Below the pieces are notes generated by a model, which saw only the letters and a program-made list of their open reading frames with translations, had not been told where the DNA came from and ran no database searches. Shown here one piece after another: positions 52,058 to 61,086 of a stretch of 64,000 nucleotides of DNA. The stretch is taken from assembly GCA_946811185.2 (NCBI GenBank), contig OX328107.1, positions 28,107,587 through 28,171,586 of the forward strand, given 5' to 3'. The translations under genes and the position numbers were made by a program. The stretch comes from Hippopus hippopus (Eukaryota; Mollusca; Bivalvia; Cardiida; Cardiidae). Numbering within the stretch: position 1 is the stretch's first letter; every line of letters begins with the position of its first letter.

Positions 52058-52325
52058 ATTATTGGTATGTAGTAGAATGACTTTAAATTGCGTCAGATCG
52101 AATGCACCCTCACCTCAGCAGTGCTTTCGGTGCTTTGATTTCTCTTGATTGCTAAAACTGGGTATTGTGTGAGAAAGAATTAAGAGTGAAGATAAAAATT
52201 AGTACTCAGTGAGGATGTTGTTCATTGTCAGGATTGAACTGTCCTGATTTTACCCATGAAAATTAGGTTTGTTAGTCTTATGAGACAGGCTTCTGCCCTG
52301 ATGAGGTCAATAGTAGATTAACACG
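52058..52325. other. No recognisable feature
   Basis: AT-rich spacer. Confidence 0.45.
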
Positions 52326-52545
52326 ATTACTCTTTATCACTTACAAAATTTTAGACTCGTCCAAATTAAAAGTATTTGCAAGCAACACTTTATTACGGAA
52401 ATTATGAAATTTTTCTGTGGAAGTATAGAAAACATTGTGGTAAGGAAAAATGCTGGTTACCAGCATTTTCTCCTTTTACCACAATGCTTTCAAAAGCCTT
52501 CTTCCCCAGGCTCGTGAAAACGTAGCATTGTGTAGTAAAGGGTTC
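52326..52545 (-). mobile_element. hpA MITE
   Basis: ATTACTCTTTATCACTTAC to TTGTGTAGTAAAGGGTTCA; hairpin with GGTAAGGAAAAATGC. Confidence 0.86.
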
Positions 52546-52762
52546 ACGAATGATCCTGTATTTTATTATGATCCTGGGGGAAGAAAGCATTTCAGAACAT
52601 TGTCGAAAAAGGAGAGAAAAGGAGATGCTGGTAACCAGCATTTTCTTCTTCTCCCACATTGTTTTCTAATCTTTCAGAAACAAATCCCATTTTAGCCACT
52701 CCTAATTTGTCCACTTCATATACTTTCAATGTGGACAAGCCTAAATTTTTGTTGGTTGGAAT
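52542..52762 (+). mobile_element. hpA MITE abutting previous
   Basis: TTCACGAATGATCCTG, core with a GGAGAGAAAA duplication, AGCCTAAATTTTTGTTGGTTGG end. The joint TTCA is a mutated shared TTAA. Confidence 0.82.
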
Positions 52763-52770
52763 AACCTTTA

Positions 52771-52985
52771 TTACTCTTTTTATGACCCTTTTCAAGAAGG
52801 TTTCATAGAAAGCTGTTGCAAAAAAGAAGTTGGTGGTTGTTAAAAAAATTTTCCCTTTTCCTACAATGATTTTATACCCTTTGTGCGATTAATCTCATTG
52901 TATCAGTACATTTAATTTTTCCCCTACAATCGCTTTCAGTAATTCACAGTTCAAATTTTTAAAATTGTCTGGTATAGGATGGATC
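52771..52985 (+). mobile_element. hpA MITE, strongly diverged
   Basis: TTACTCTTTTTATGACCC, TCAAGAAGGTTTCATAG, CCTACAATGATTTTATACCC and AAAATTGTCTGGTATAGG. Confidence 0.55.
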
Positions 52986-53143
52986 CTTAGAGTTCTGAAT
53001 AAATGAACTGTAAATTTATGGTCAGTACAAAGAGAAAGAATCCAACTTAAGAACTGGACTGTTGTTTGGGCATAAATTTGCACAGATGTAAGATCAGATT
53101 ATATAATTATATGCATTCCGATCTTGCTGTATTGCAAAAATAC

Positions 53144-53379
53144 TTAACCAAGACTTTATCAGACAATAAGAAGTTGGAACGAGTCCAAGTTGCAAGCATT
53201 TACAGACAAGAAATGAAATATACCCCAACAGATAGGATTTGTCTATGATATAGTAGAAAACATTGTGGGAAAAGGAGAAAATGCTGGTTACCAGCATTTT
53301 CTCCTTTTCCCACAATGTTTTCAAAAAGCTTTTTCCTCAGGGGTTGCTAGTACACGGCATTGTTTGGTGGAGGGTTAAA
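53144..53379 (-). mobile_element. hpA MITE, full-length
   Basis: TTAACCAAGACTTTATCAGAC to TGTTTGGTGGAGGGTTAA; perfect hairpin at about 53259-53316. Confidence 0.92.
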
Positions 53380-53867
53380 TTTGATAGCATGTAAAGGGTT
53401 TCAAAACTCTGTCAATAACATGATTCTGAGACTCATGCTGACAGCTTTCAATTCTGTGCTTTAAATCACTATTGGAAAACATTGTAATGTATGGAGAAAT
53501 TTTTTAGCTTTTTTTTTATTTTTCACTTGCCACACTCTCTTGTTGATTGCTTAAAATACTAATGGATTACCAGAGTAGTTCAAAATGACATAAATTTTAG
53601 GAATTTGGTAATTTTATTTTGACGTTCTACATGATTTTTTACCTACAGCACGAAACAATCAATAGAATCTTGGAGTTTATAGTAACATGGAAAGGTCAAT
53701 TTATGGCAGCATTATCTATTAACTGTTTGGTTGGACAAAAATAGACTTTGATGTTATAAAACATGTTATGAAATGCTCCTTTCCTTCTCTGACCAAAATT
53801 TTCATGATACTTATCTTTCTGTCCACATGATTGTCTTCTTGTGATTGTGACTGAAAAAAATTCTGAC
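53380..53867. other. No recognisable feature
   Basis: AT-rich spacer without supported elements. Confidence 0.45.
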
Positions 53868-54096
53868 ATGACCCCTTTACTAAACAATTCCATCTTTTAT
53901 TGACCTTGAGGAAAGAGGCTCTTGAAAACCTTTTTGGAAAAGAAGCAAGTGCAGGTAACCAGCATTTTCTGCTTTTTCCATCCTTTTTTTGTCTGAAGAA
54001 AGCCAAGTACCATCAGTTTGGCAACATTTGATGTGTTGTCTGCTGTTTGCTTTCTATTTGGACAGGTCAAATATTGTGTCATGTGGTGAAGCGTGA
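53868..54096 (+). mobile_element. hpA MITE
   Basis: GACCCCTTTACTAAACAATTCC to CATGTGGTGAAGCGTGAA; hairpin worn. Confidence 0.82.
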
Positions 54097-54235
54097 ACTT
54101 TTTACCAAATACTGTAACCCTGTGTTTTAGTGTCCGGGAGGAAGAAAGATTTTGAAAATTTGCTGTAGAAGGAGAAAATGCTTGTGTAACTTGCATATTC
54201 TTCTTTTCCACCCTATTGAAGACAACTCTCATTAT
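54097..54235 (+). mobile_element. hpA MITE, right part lost
   Basis: CTTTTTACCAAATACTGTAACC, AGGAGAAAATGCTTGTGTAAC, CACCCTATTGAAGACAACTC. Confidence 0.68.
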
Positions 54236-54334
54236 TAACTCTTTGACTATGTATAAATAACCTTTACTTTTTTAATGGCTACAAATGCAGTTCTGCTGCA
54301 AGATGAAGGAACAGTTCAGTTATGATCTAAGATA

Positions 54335-54415
54335 CAAGAGTGGACTGTGTAGATCATGGATGAGACTGCACATTCTGTGCAGTCTGATCTTGATCTACAC
54401 TGTCCACAAAAGCTT
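54335..54415. repeat. hpC hairpin copy
   Basis: TGGACTGTGTAGATCATGGATG, CTGCACATTCTGTGCAG, TCTGATCTTGATCTACACTG then TCCAC. Confidence 0.8.
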
Positions 54416-54444
54416 CTTGTGTTGTCAAAGGTAAGGAAAGAGTT

Positions 54445-54530
54445 AAAGCAACATTTGATATGTCATCTGTTACTGCTTTAATAATTATTATAGACAGGTC
54501 TTACAGTTTGCTTTCTGGTGAGGAATATAC
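54445..54530 (+). mobile_element. hpA right-end fragment
   Basis: AACATTTGATATGTCATCTG and TAGACAGGTCTTACAG. Confidence 0.5.
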
Positions 54531-54594
54531 TCAAGAGTACACTGTATAAATTGAATTTGGCTTAATTTTGTGTAAGTGGTCAATTTAAACATAA

Positions 54595-54719
54595 ACAGAT
54601 GGAAAATGGAGAAAATGCTGATAAACAGCAGTTTCTCCTTTTCTCATACTGTTTGCTTGAATGTTTTCAAAATGCTTCTCCCTCAGGGTAGTAAAACCAT
54701 CATATTGTTTTGTTAAGGG
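54595..54719 (-). mobile_element. hpA MITE, left half lost
   Basis: AAATGGAGAAAATGCTGATAAAC hairpin, then CTTCTCCCTCAGGGTAG to TTGTTTTGTTAAGGGC. Confidence 0.72.
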
Positions 54720-54917
54720 CTTTATTAAATCATAACAAATATTATAACCTTTCCTTTATGGCATGTTTACAGATAAGGCAAGTATTTGGGGTGTTAAAAG
54801 GTTTATATTTTCACAAAACCCCCAAGTTGATAAAACAGTGTCACAAGCATTTTTCCATTCACCACAATGATATCAAAAGAGGTCTGCCGCATTATGGAAA
54901 AGTCATCTGCAGGCAAA

Positions 54918-55174
54918 AATAACCTTTCGACAGAAGATAGAAATTTTAGACTCATCCAAATTAAGGACAAACATTTGCAGGCAGCAGACTGATGGCAGGC
55001 AGCAGACTGATGGAATTGTCTTTGTATAGGCAGAAAACCCAGTCTGAAAAGAAGATAATGCTGGTAACCAGTATTCTCTTAACCAGCATTTTCTTCCTTT
55101 CACACAATGTTTTGCAAAGCATTCTTCCTCAGGTTAGTTGAAACATACCATAGGATTGTTTAGTGAAGGGTTAA
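54918..55174 (-). mobile_element. hpA MITE with short internal duplications
   Basis: AACCTTTCGACAGAAGATAG to GTTTAGTGAAGGGTTAA. GCAGGCAGCAGACTGATG is duplicated in tandem (54977-55012), and AACCAG is duplicated at the hairpin apex. Confidence 0.82.
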
Positions 55175-55203
55175 CTCTTTACCAAACATCAAAAATGTTT
55201 ACC
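55171..55203 (-). mobile_element. hpA end fragment sharing TTAA
   Basis: TTAACTCTTTACCAAACATC then unrelated sequence. Confidence 0.6.
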
Positions 55204-55387
55204 TCCCTTGTTACTTTATATGAACTTGCAAATGAAGTCAGTTTTTATAAAGTTGAAAAGTATTGGATGAAGAAATAAAGTCTGAGATTGAAGCATGGGT
55301 TGCAGAGCATGGGATATGAAATTAAGGGATATATGAGTATGTGGGTTGCATTCCCACTGCTTGCTGTCTAAAACTATAAACTAATTG

Positions 55388-55512
55388 CCTGTTCTTTTTC
55401 CCACAATGTTTTTACCCTCTCAAAGAGGAATTCTATTATTTAAGCCATGTATAAATTGTTGCCTGCAAATGCTTTCAATTTGGACAAGTCTACATTATTA
55501 TCTCCTGTTAAA
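55388..55512 (+). mobile_element. hpA right half
   Basis: TTTTTCCCACAATGTTTTTACC, TGCCTGCAAATGCTTTCAATTT, CTCCTGTTAAAGTCAGG. Confidence 0.7.
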
Positions 55513-55713
55513 GTCAGGTAAATAATGGAGCCCGTTTAAGAAACTGGCATAACTTAGGATGGGTTTCGTCCTTTTTAATGTACAATCCCCACACCAGAAA
55601 TGACTAATATCCTTCTGTGGGAATCGCCTTAAATGGCCACTGGTGGTGACAATAAATAAATGCAAAGACCCAAGCATGAACATTCTGTGTTCTGCCCTAG
55701 GGATGATCTATAT

Positions 55714-55955
55714 AACCCTTTCCCAATTTACAAGTTTTGAAATTTTCCATTTTGAAAGTATTTGAAGACGACAGTTTTGAAATAGATACAAACGTGATGA
55801 AAATCTCTGACAATTAAAGGCAAATTAAATTCTCTGATAATGGTAAAAAACATTTTGTGTCAAGGAGAAAATGCTGGTAGCCAGCATTTTCTCCTTTCCC
55901 ATAATGTTTTCAAAAACTTTTCTTTACCACAATCAAGATTGTGTGGTAATGGGAT
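55714..55955 (-). mobile_element. hpA MITE
   Basis: ATAACCCTTTCCCAATTTAC to GATTGTGTGGTAATGGGATAA; ends about 90 bp before the first recognised BMAL1 exon. Confidence 0.86.
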
Positions 55956-56044
55956 AATTGTAAATCGTGGCCTTTTGTGGTAAAACATGCCCTATTAGTG
56001 GTGGATTAAGATCTTAATTTCTTGCTCTGTTTCATTTTTTTCAG

Positions 56045-56276
56045 AATTATTTGGTTCACAATGTGATTGGTCGTTGCCTGGCATGCAAGAGGAGACAGAC
56101 CCAGCAAGATCATTACAAGCTGGTTTGTTCTCACACGATAATGCGACCATGGACGCCAAGTCGAGTGCCAGTGACGGTACGTCGGTGGTGTCTCTGCAGA
56201 GTGGTTCGATGGTCATGGCCGGAGCTTCAGGGATGACAATGTCAAGGCCCCCGAAACGGAAACGATCATCTGTTGA
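56045..56276 (+). CDS. BMAL1: BMAL1/ARNTL internal coding exon with nuclear-localisation motif
   Basis: This exon encodes the region before the bHLH domain of BMAL1 (cycle), the nuclear bHLH-PAS partner of CLOCK. A strong acceptor (pyrimidine-rich tract ending TTTTTTTCAG) precedes 56045, and GTAAGT follows 56276. The frame starts with two bases of a split codon, then reads LFGSQCDWSLPGMQEE, and ends in a PPKRKRSSVE stretch whose KRKR resembles the KRKGSS nuclear-localisation motif of vertebrate BMAL1. The exon leaves two bases (GA), which the next exon completes to GAA. An in-frame ATG at 56074 exists, but the frame is open upstream to the acceptor, so it is probably internal. The TAA at 56278 is intronic. 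Identity is inferred from the bHLH exon downstream and from splice phase. Confidence 0.88.
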
Positions 56277-56302
56277 GTAAGTATCATATTTTGAATGCTT
56301 TA

Positions 56303-56352
56303 ATCCTTTACAACATAATCCTGTGTTTTTAAGACCCTCAGGAAAGAGGAGG
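56303..56352 (+). mobile_element. hpA left-end fragment
   Basis: TTAATCCTTTACAACATAATCC and AAGACCCTCAGGAAAGAGG, just after the exon donor. Confidence 0.6.
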
Positions 56353-56744
56353 CCACCCAATAGTTAAATCTCAGATACCGTGATTTCAAAGTTCTTGGAC
56401 ACATGAAATATCTTGCAACCATGCAACCAAATTGGACTTAGCCTTGAAATGTTGTTCTATAGTAGAGAGTTGTTGAACTGCTTAATAAATAAAATGAGGA
56501 TGTCCACCCCAATAGTTAAATCCCAGATACTGTGATTTCAAAGTTCTTGCGCACATGAAATATCTTGCAACCTGATGCACATTGTCCATAAAATATCAGA
56601 CTTCATGATCTGTGCAGGTAAGACCCAAATAATTGACCATACAATAACAAATTGACATCTTAACAATACAAATCTTTCCATACTTTTGAATGGTATGATT
56701 TAAATTTAAATTTTTAACACTGGCATTGTCTTTTTGGCCACTAT
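56353..56744. repeat. Intron sequence with a direct repeat
   Basis: CCACCCAATAGTTAAATCTC...ATTTCAAAGTTCTTGGACAC at 56353 recurs as CCACCCCAATAGTTAAATCC...TTCTTGCGCACATG at 56503, about 150 bp apart, with ATGAAATATCTTGCAACC in both. Confidence 0.65.
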
Positions 56745-56914
56745 TGGGCCTTTAATTGTGGCACAGATGATGGAATTTTCTTTTGAACATGTAGAAAACA
56801 GTGTGGGAAAAAGAAAGCATGCTGGTAACCAGCATTTTATCTTTTTCCCACGATATTTTTGAAAGCTTTCTTTCTGTGGGTTGTTTAAATACTTGATTGT
56901 TTGGTCAAGGGATA
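56745..56914 (-). mobile_element. hpA MITE, left part lost
   Basis: TTGTGGCACAGATGATGG, AAAGAAAGCATGCTGGTAACC, GATTGTTTGGTCAAGGGATA. It ends about 24 bp upstream of the acceptor of the linker exon. Confidence 0.82.
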
Positions 56915-56937
56915 CAAGCATGATCTTCATTTTTCAG

Positions 56938-57012
56938 ATCTGCCCAAGATTTTAATGATGATGAGGACGACGGTGGCATGGATACAGAAGATAATGCAAA
57001 GAAATTTGCAAG
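56938..57012 (+). CDS. BMAL1: BMAL1/ARNTL 75-bp acidic linker exon
   Basis: Bounded by ATTTTTCAG and GTGAGG, this exon keeps the frame between the KRKR exon and the bHLH exon. It encodes SAQDFNDDEDDGGMDTEDN followed by AKKFA and a split arginine codon (AG|G). Vertebrate BMAL1 also has an acidic stretch (MDTDKDD) between its nuclear-localisation motif and its bHLH domain, so position and character agree. An hpA MITE ends only about 24 bp upstream of the acceptor, and a long-inverted-repeat element begins about 20 bp downstream of the donor. Confidence 0.88.
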
Positions 57013-57087
57013 GTGAGGCACTGCAAGCTTGCATGTAAATGAGCCATGCTCTGGCAGAAGGGGGTTTAATGCATCTCTTTTATTCAT

Positions 57088-57492
57088 TATCCTTTTACCA
57101 CACAATTCCGGGTTCATATCCACCAACCATTCTGAAGAGCATTCTTTGTCTTATTCGCAAGAATTTTCTGAATTTGAAAGTCACACAACTCCTGATTGGT
57201 TAAACCTAGAAGGTTTAGCCAATCAGGAGTTGTATTACTTTCAAATTTTGGAAGTCTCTGAGAATAGGACTAAAAATGTTATGAAGAATGGATGGTGGAT
57301 ACAGACTCTGACTTTTAATGACCCTTAGGAAGAAGGCTTTTCAAAACATTGGCCACCAGCATTTTCACCTTTTTCCACAATGTTTTCTACCCTTCAGTTG
57401 ACAAATTTTCTGTTTGAGTAACATTTAATATGTTGTCTGCAATTACTCTCTATTTTGACGAGGCTAAAATTTTGACTTATGGTAAAGAGTAA
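57088..57492 (+). mobile_element. hpA MITE inside LT1, itself interrupted
   Basis: TTATCCTTTTACCACACAATTCC, then FB1 at 57111-57307, then GACTTTTAATGACCCTTAGG through a shortened hairpin to ATGGTAAAGAGTAA. Confidence 0.85.
57111..57307. mobile_element. Fold-back element FB1 nested in hpA
   Basis: Ends ATATCCACCAACCATTC and GAATGGATGGTGGATACAG are complementary. The centre CTCCTGATTGGTTAAACC pairs with GGTTTAGCCAATCAGGAG around a short loop, and outer arms carry TTTGAAAGTCACACAACT / AGTTGTATTACTTTCAAA. Confidence 0.82.
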
Positions 57493-57670
57493 AACCAACC
57501 AATTCATCACATAATTATGGGTCCCTAAATCCATTTTGTCTATCAACCAATCAAATCTGGAGGTAGAATGGTCCTTTGTCATGCAGACAATTTGCTAAAA
57601 GCAAAAAGTTTCAGTCCAGGTCAATACTTTTTGTAGATGCATTAAGACCACTTTTCACAGAGGTCATATG

Positions 57671-58109
57671 TTTGGTTACTTGTTGAGTATTCAAAGTAAA
57701 TGTAATTCAGCAATGTAATGCAGTTTTGCTGCAGCAGCCAGTTTGCCTCTTCACGTTTTCTTTGTTTTCTAACATTTCTTACAGTTATAGTATAACTGCA
57801 CCTAACAAATTCTCAAAGCCATTTGTGTCACATTAATCTATGATTCTTCTGACTTTTCAAGACTAAATCAGATCAATCACAAATTATACAAAGTGCAAAG
57901 ATTTTAGGCAACATAAATACAATTTTGAACAATATTGTAGGAAAAGGAACAGTTGCATGTTAAAAGTAATTGCTCTCTTTCCCACAATATTTTTCATAAA
58001 AATGTTGTGCAGTTATTGGCTTACAAATTTGAATTTACTGTTCTGTACACCTCTTGTACAGTATTATGTCATTTGGAAATTATTGTCTTGATAGTCAAAG
58101 GTTAAGTAA
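57671..58109. other. No gene recognised
   Basis: AT-rich intron; 57920-58000 resembles a decayed hpA core (ATTGTAGGAAAAGGAAC ... TCTTTCCCACAATA). Confidence 0.4.
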
Positions 58110-58332
58110 TTCAACTCTTTACCAAGCAATAAAGATTTCGGACAGTCCAAATTGAAAACATATGCGGATGATAATGTGACTCAAAATTTGAAAATTTGTT
58201 TTGGAAAGGGTAGAAAAGATTGTGGGTAAGGGAGAAAATGCTGGTTACCAGCATTTTCTCCATTTCCCACAATGTTTCCAAAAGGTTTAATTGTAAGGGT
58301 GTTTTAAAAATCGGGATTGTGGGAAAAGGGTT
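58110..58332 (-). mobile_element. hpA MITE, full-length
   Basis: TTCAACTCTTTACCAAGC to CGGGATTGTGGGAAAAGGGTTT; strong hairpin GGGTAAGGGAGAAAATGCTGG. Confidence 0.88.
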
Positions 58333-58414
58333 TTTGTCCTATGTGTCTGTTAAGTGTACTTCTTAGGTGTTTGAACATTTAGTTGGAACATCTCTGTAAC
58401 TGCTTAGTCAAGTT

Positions 58415-58528
58415 AATCCATAACCAAACTATTCCATGTATTGACGACCCTGTGGAAGAAAACTTTGAAAACAATGCAAATGAAGGAAAACATGTCAGTA
58501 AACATCATCTCCAAAACCACAAATTTTA
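58415..58528 (+). mobile_element. hpA MITE, left half
   Basis: CATAACCAAACTATTCC, GACGACCCTGTGGAAG, AACATGTCAGTAAACATC; ends where a HelA tail starts. Confidence 0.6.
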
Positions 58529-58529
58529 T

Positions 58530-58570
58530 CAGCCAGTGGAGCAAAATGGGCCATCATGGCCCTCTTGTTT
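58530..58570 (+). mobile_element. HelA 3' terminal fragment
   Basis: CAGCCAGTGGAGCAAAATGG then GGGCCATCATGGCCC and TCTTGTT; only the last ~40 bp of the element are present. Confidence 0.75.
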
Positions 58571-58587
58571 GATGAAAGAACTATCTA

Positions 58588-58811
58588 GATTTTTCCACAC
58601 AATCCTGAGTTTTAACAACCCTGACAAAGATAGCTTTTGAAAACATTGTGAGAAAAGGTGAAAATGCTCATAACAAATACTTCTCCTTTTCCAACTATGT
58701 TTTTTAACCAATTAAAAACACATACAATCTTTTGGGTGACACTTAACTGTTCGTTTTAAAATGCTTTCGAATTGGAGCAGTCTAAGATTCTCCCATGTGG
58801 TAAAAGGTGAA
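58588..58811 (+). mobile_element. hpA MITE
   Basis: GATTTTTCCACACAATCCTG to CATGTGGTAAAAGGTGAA; second hairpin arm mutated. Confidence 0.82.
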
Positions 58812-58954
58812 ATTATCAGATCCAGACAAATGAAATAAACTTAAGATGTAGATCCAGTCAAGAACGTGTGGCAAATGGAGATATTACTCTCTGGGGAAAA
58901 TGTAAACGCTGAAAGTGATTCTCACAACTCTTAAGTGTTTGTGTCGCAAGTGTT

Positions 58955-59003
58955 GATAAAGATAAGACTGCTCTAAATGTATAGTCTGATCTGGCATGTG
59001 TCT
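58955..59003. repeat. hpC hairpin, degraded
   Basis: GATAAAGATAAGACTGCTC and AATGTATAGTCTGATCTGG. Confidence 0.5.
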
Positions 59004-59005
59004 GT

Positions 59006-59229
59006 TTAACCCTTTACCACACAATCCCAACTTTTAACAACCCTAAAGAAGAAAGGCTTTGAAAACAATGTGGGAAAAGGAGAAAATGCTGGAAAACAGC
59101 ATTTTCTCCTTTTCCCACCATGTTTTCAGTCCTACCAGACAGAGAAATCACCATTTTAGCAACATTTGTCATCTGCAAATGCTTTAAATTTGGTCCAGTC
59201 CAAGATTTTGTCGTTTGGTAAAGGGTTAA
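59006..59229 (+). mobile_element. hpA MITE, full-length
   Basis: TTAACCCTTTACCACACAATCCC to TTTGGTAAAGGGTTAA, 224 bp; loop GGAAAACAGC. Confidence 0.94.
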
Positions 59230-59279
59230 AGTGCTGATACGTTCTTGCCAGTATATAAACCTTGAGGCAGCAGTTATTT

Positions 59280-59330
59280 AAGTCCTTAACACACAATAAC
59301 AATTTAGACTTCTCCAAATTAAGTCTTTTT
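59280..59330 (-). mobile_element. hpA end fragment
   Basis: AGTCCTTAACACACAATAAC, TTTAGACTTCTCCAAATTAAG. Confidence 0.5.
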
Positions 59331-59398
59331 ATTATATTCCTATTAGTGAATTAATGGGATTTCTCAGTGTATTATTTTTTTAGTTTTTCACAGTGAAT

Positions 59399-59443
59399 AA
59401 CATCACTAGTGATGATATGGTATCATCACTAGTGATGATATAC
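59399..59443. repeat. Double palindrome ATCACTAGTGAT
   Basis: ATCACTAGTGATGATAT occurs twice, separated by GGT; the whole segment can fold on itself. Confidence 0.8.
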
Positions 59444-59563
59444 CGGTAGTTTTAGAATGTTTGCCGGAACTTCGTTTGTTCCTGTATTTCTCACAGTCTA
59501 ATGTTTCTGTCTCTGCTTCAAACATCTTTAGTAAACAGTAGCATAGTGAAAAGATTTTTGGTA

Positions 59564-59824
59564 CAGTCTTTCCAAACAACCCTTAGTTAACGACTTTGTG
59601 GAAGAAATCTTTTGAAAACATTTCGAGAAAAGAAGATAGCTTTTGTGGGAGAGAGCTCTTGGAAAAATATTGTGGAAAAACGAGAAAATACTTCCAACCA
59701 GCATTTTCTCCTTTTTCCATAATGTTTTCTTTCCTATCAGAAAACCTAAGATCTTTTGTATTTGTCATTTGGAGATGTTTTTAATTTGGGAAAGTCTTAA
59801 ACTTGTCATGTGGGAAAGAGTTAA
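59564..59824 (+). mobile_element. hpA MITE with extra left-arm sequence
   Basis: GTCTTTCCAAACAACCCTTAG; a second ATTGTGGAAAAACGAG arm follows a first AACATTTCGAGAAAAGAAG; ends ATGTGGGAAAGAGTTAA. Confidence 0.82.
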
Positions 59825-59903
59825 CTGTTTCTTCTTCTAATTCCATATAGCTGGTTTTAAATTGTAAAGGTGCAAAACAATGCATGCCTTCAAATGGAGA
59901 GAT

Positions 59904-59939
59904 AGATGACGTAACATACCCTCGAGCGTTACGTCATCT
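59904..59939. repeat. Inverted repeat of CRE-like sites
   Basis: AGATGACGTAAC and GTTACGTCATCT are exact complements separated by 12 bp including CTCGAG. TGACGTAA resembles CRE/ATF or PAR-bZIP sites; function is not shown. Confidence 0.75.
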
Positions 59940-60067
59940 GTTGCATCAGCTGCTTCTGCCAAAAATGGATCATAAGTTTGTCAAGAAAAGTCCTATACAT
60001 GTATACCTACCGTTCTTGATAATTATTAGTGAACAAAGGGAGAATTAGGAATATAATAAAAATAGAA

Positions 60068-60221
60068 TAATCAACTGGTGGTGTGTGATAGACTATTAAA
60101 AATCTTTCGCTCGAATGGGGTTTGATACGGCGAAAAAAGTCGTCCTTCGAACTCGTTTTTCAACCGCATCACACCCCATTCTAGTGACAGATTTTTAATA
60201 TCACACGCCACCAGTTGATTA
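60068..60221. mobile_element. Fold-back element (154 bp)
   Basis: TAATCAACTGGTGG and CCACCAGTTGATTA are exact complements; inner arms CACCCCATTC / GAATGGGGTT and AGATTTTTAAT / ATTAAAAATCT continue the pairing. TA at both outer edges would fit a mariner-type target duplication (inference). Confidence 0.88.
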
Positions 60222-60440
60222 TCTTCTATATCAAACAACAAAATTTTTGACTTGACAAAATTGAAAGCCTTTGCAGTGACAAAATGAATGCAGCTTAAAT
60301 GATGATATCAGTCTGTCCATGACAGGGTGGAAGCGTGGGAAAAGAAGAAAAAACTGGTTTCCAGCATTTTCTCCTTTTTCCCACGATGTTTTCAAAAACC
60401 TTCTTCTTCAGGGTCATTAAAACTCAGGATTCTGTAAAGG
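60219..60440 (-). mobile_element. hpA MITE
   Basis: TTATCTTCTATATCAAACAAC to ACTCAGGATTCTGTAAAGG; core GGGAAAAGAAGAAAAAACTGG; abuts the fold-back element. Confidence 0.85.
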
Positions 60441-60448
60441 ATGAAAAG

Positions 60449-60628
60449 GATTTGCCAACGACAATTCAAATTTGGCTCATTTGATGGAATTTGTATTTGA
60501 TAAAGAAGAAAACTTTGTGGGAAAAGGAGAAAATGCTGGTTACAAGCATTTTCTCCTTTTCTCACAAGGTTTTCAAAAGGCACCTGCCTTTGGGTCATTA
60601 AAACTCGGGATTCTGTGGTAAAAGGTTA
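60449..60628 (-). mobile_element. hpA MITE, left end missing
   Basis: GATTTGCCAACGACAATTC, full hairpin, CGGGATTCTGTGGTAAAAGG plus TTAA. Confidence 0.84.
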
Positions 60629-60828
60629 AATGTTTTTACTGTTTGGTATATTGTGTGTGTGTTTTGTGCTCTGGTGGTTAATATAAGTATAATCTCATGA
60701 AATTTTTCGTTTTTTTTCCCATTGAATTTTATCCTTAAAAAAGGAAAAAAAAATGAGATTTAAACCTGGAATTGAGACGTAGAAAAATTGAAAAAATTAC
60801 ATATGCTGCAGTTGACAAAAATTAGGTT

Positions 60829-61057
60829 TTAATTCTTTACCAGATAACAAAATTCTAGACTTGTCCAAATTCAAAGTGTTTGGAGACGAAAAATTTAGTG
60901 TGGCTCTTATGATTGGATTTGTCTTTGAAAGGATAGAAATACTGTGGGAATAGACAAAAATGCAAGTTACCAGCATTTTCTTCTTTTTCCATAATGTTTA
61001 ACAAAGGCTTATTCTCAGAGTTACAAAGAAATAATGGGTTGTTTGTATTAGGGTTTA
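60829..61057 (-). mobile_element. hpA MITE immediately upstream of the bHLH exon
   Basis: TTAATTCTTTACCAGATAAC to TTTGTATTAGGGTTTA; diverged hairpin. Its end is about 30 bp from the acceptor at 61087. Confidence 0.88.
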
Positions 61058-61086
61058 TCATGGTGTTGTTAATTTCTGTACTACAG

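Larger units (their letters stand above)
57032..57670. mobile_element. LT1 element, copy 3, host of nested insertions
   Basis: AATGAGCCATGCTCTGGCAG plus AAGGGGGTTTAATGCATC on the left; GATGCATTAAGACCACTTTT plus CACAGAGGTCATATG on the right; the middle (TAATTATGGGTCCCTAAATC, GGAGGTAGAATGGTCC) matches copy 2. Interrupted by hpA at 57088-57492. Confidence 0.8.

Noticed and set aside
55498..55683. Minus-strand 61-codon frame
   Set aside because: Partly overlaps an hpA right half, and no splice signals or family resemblance support it as an exon.
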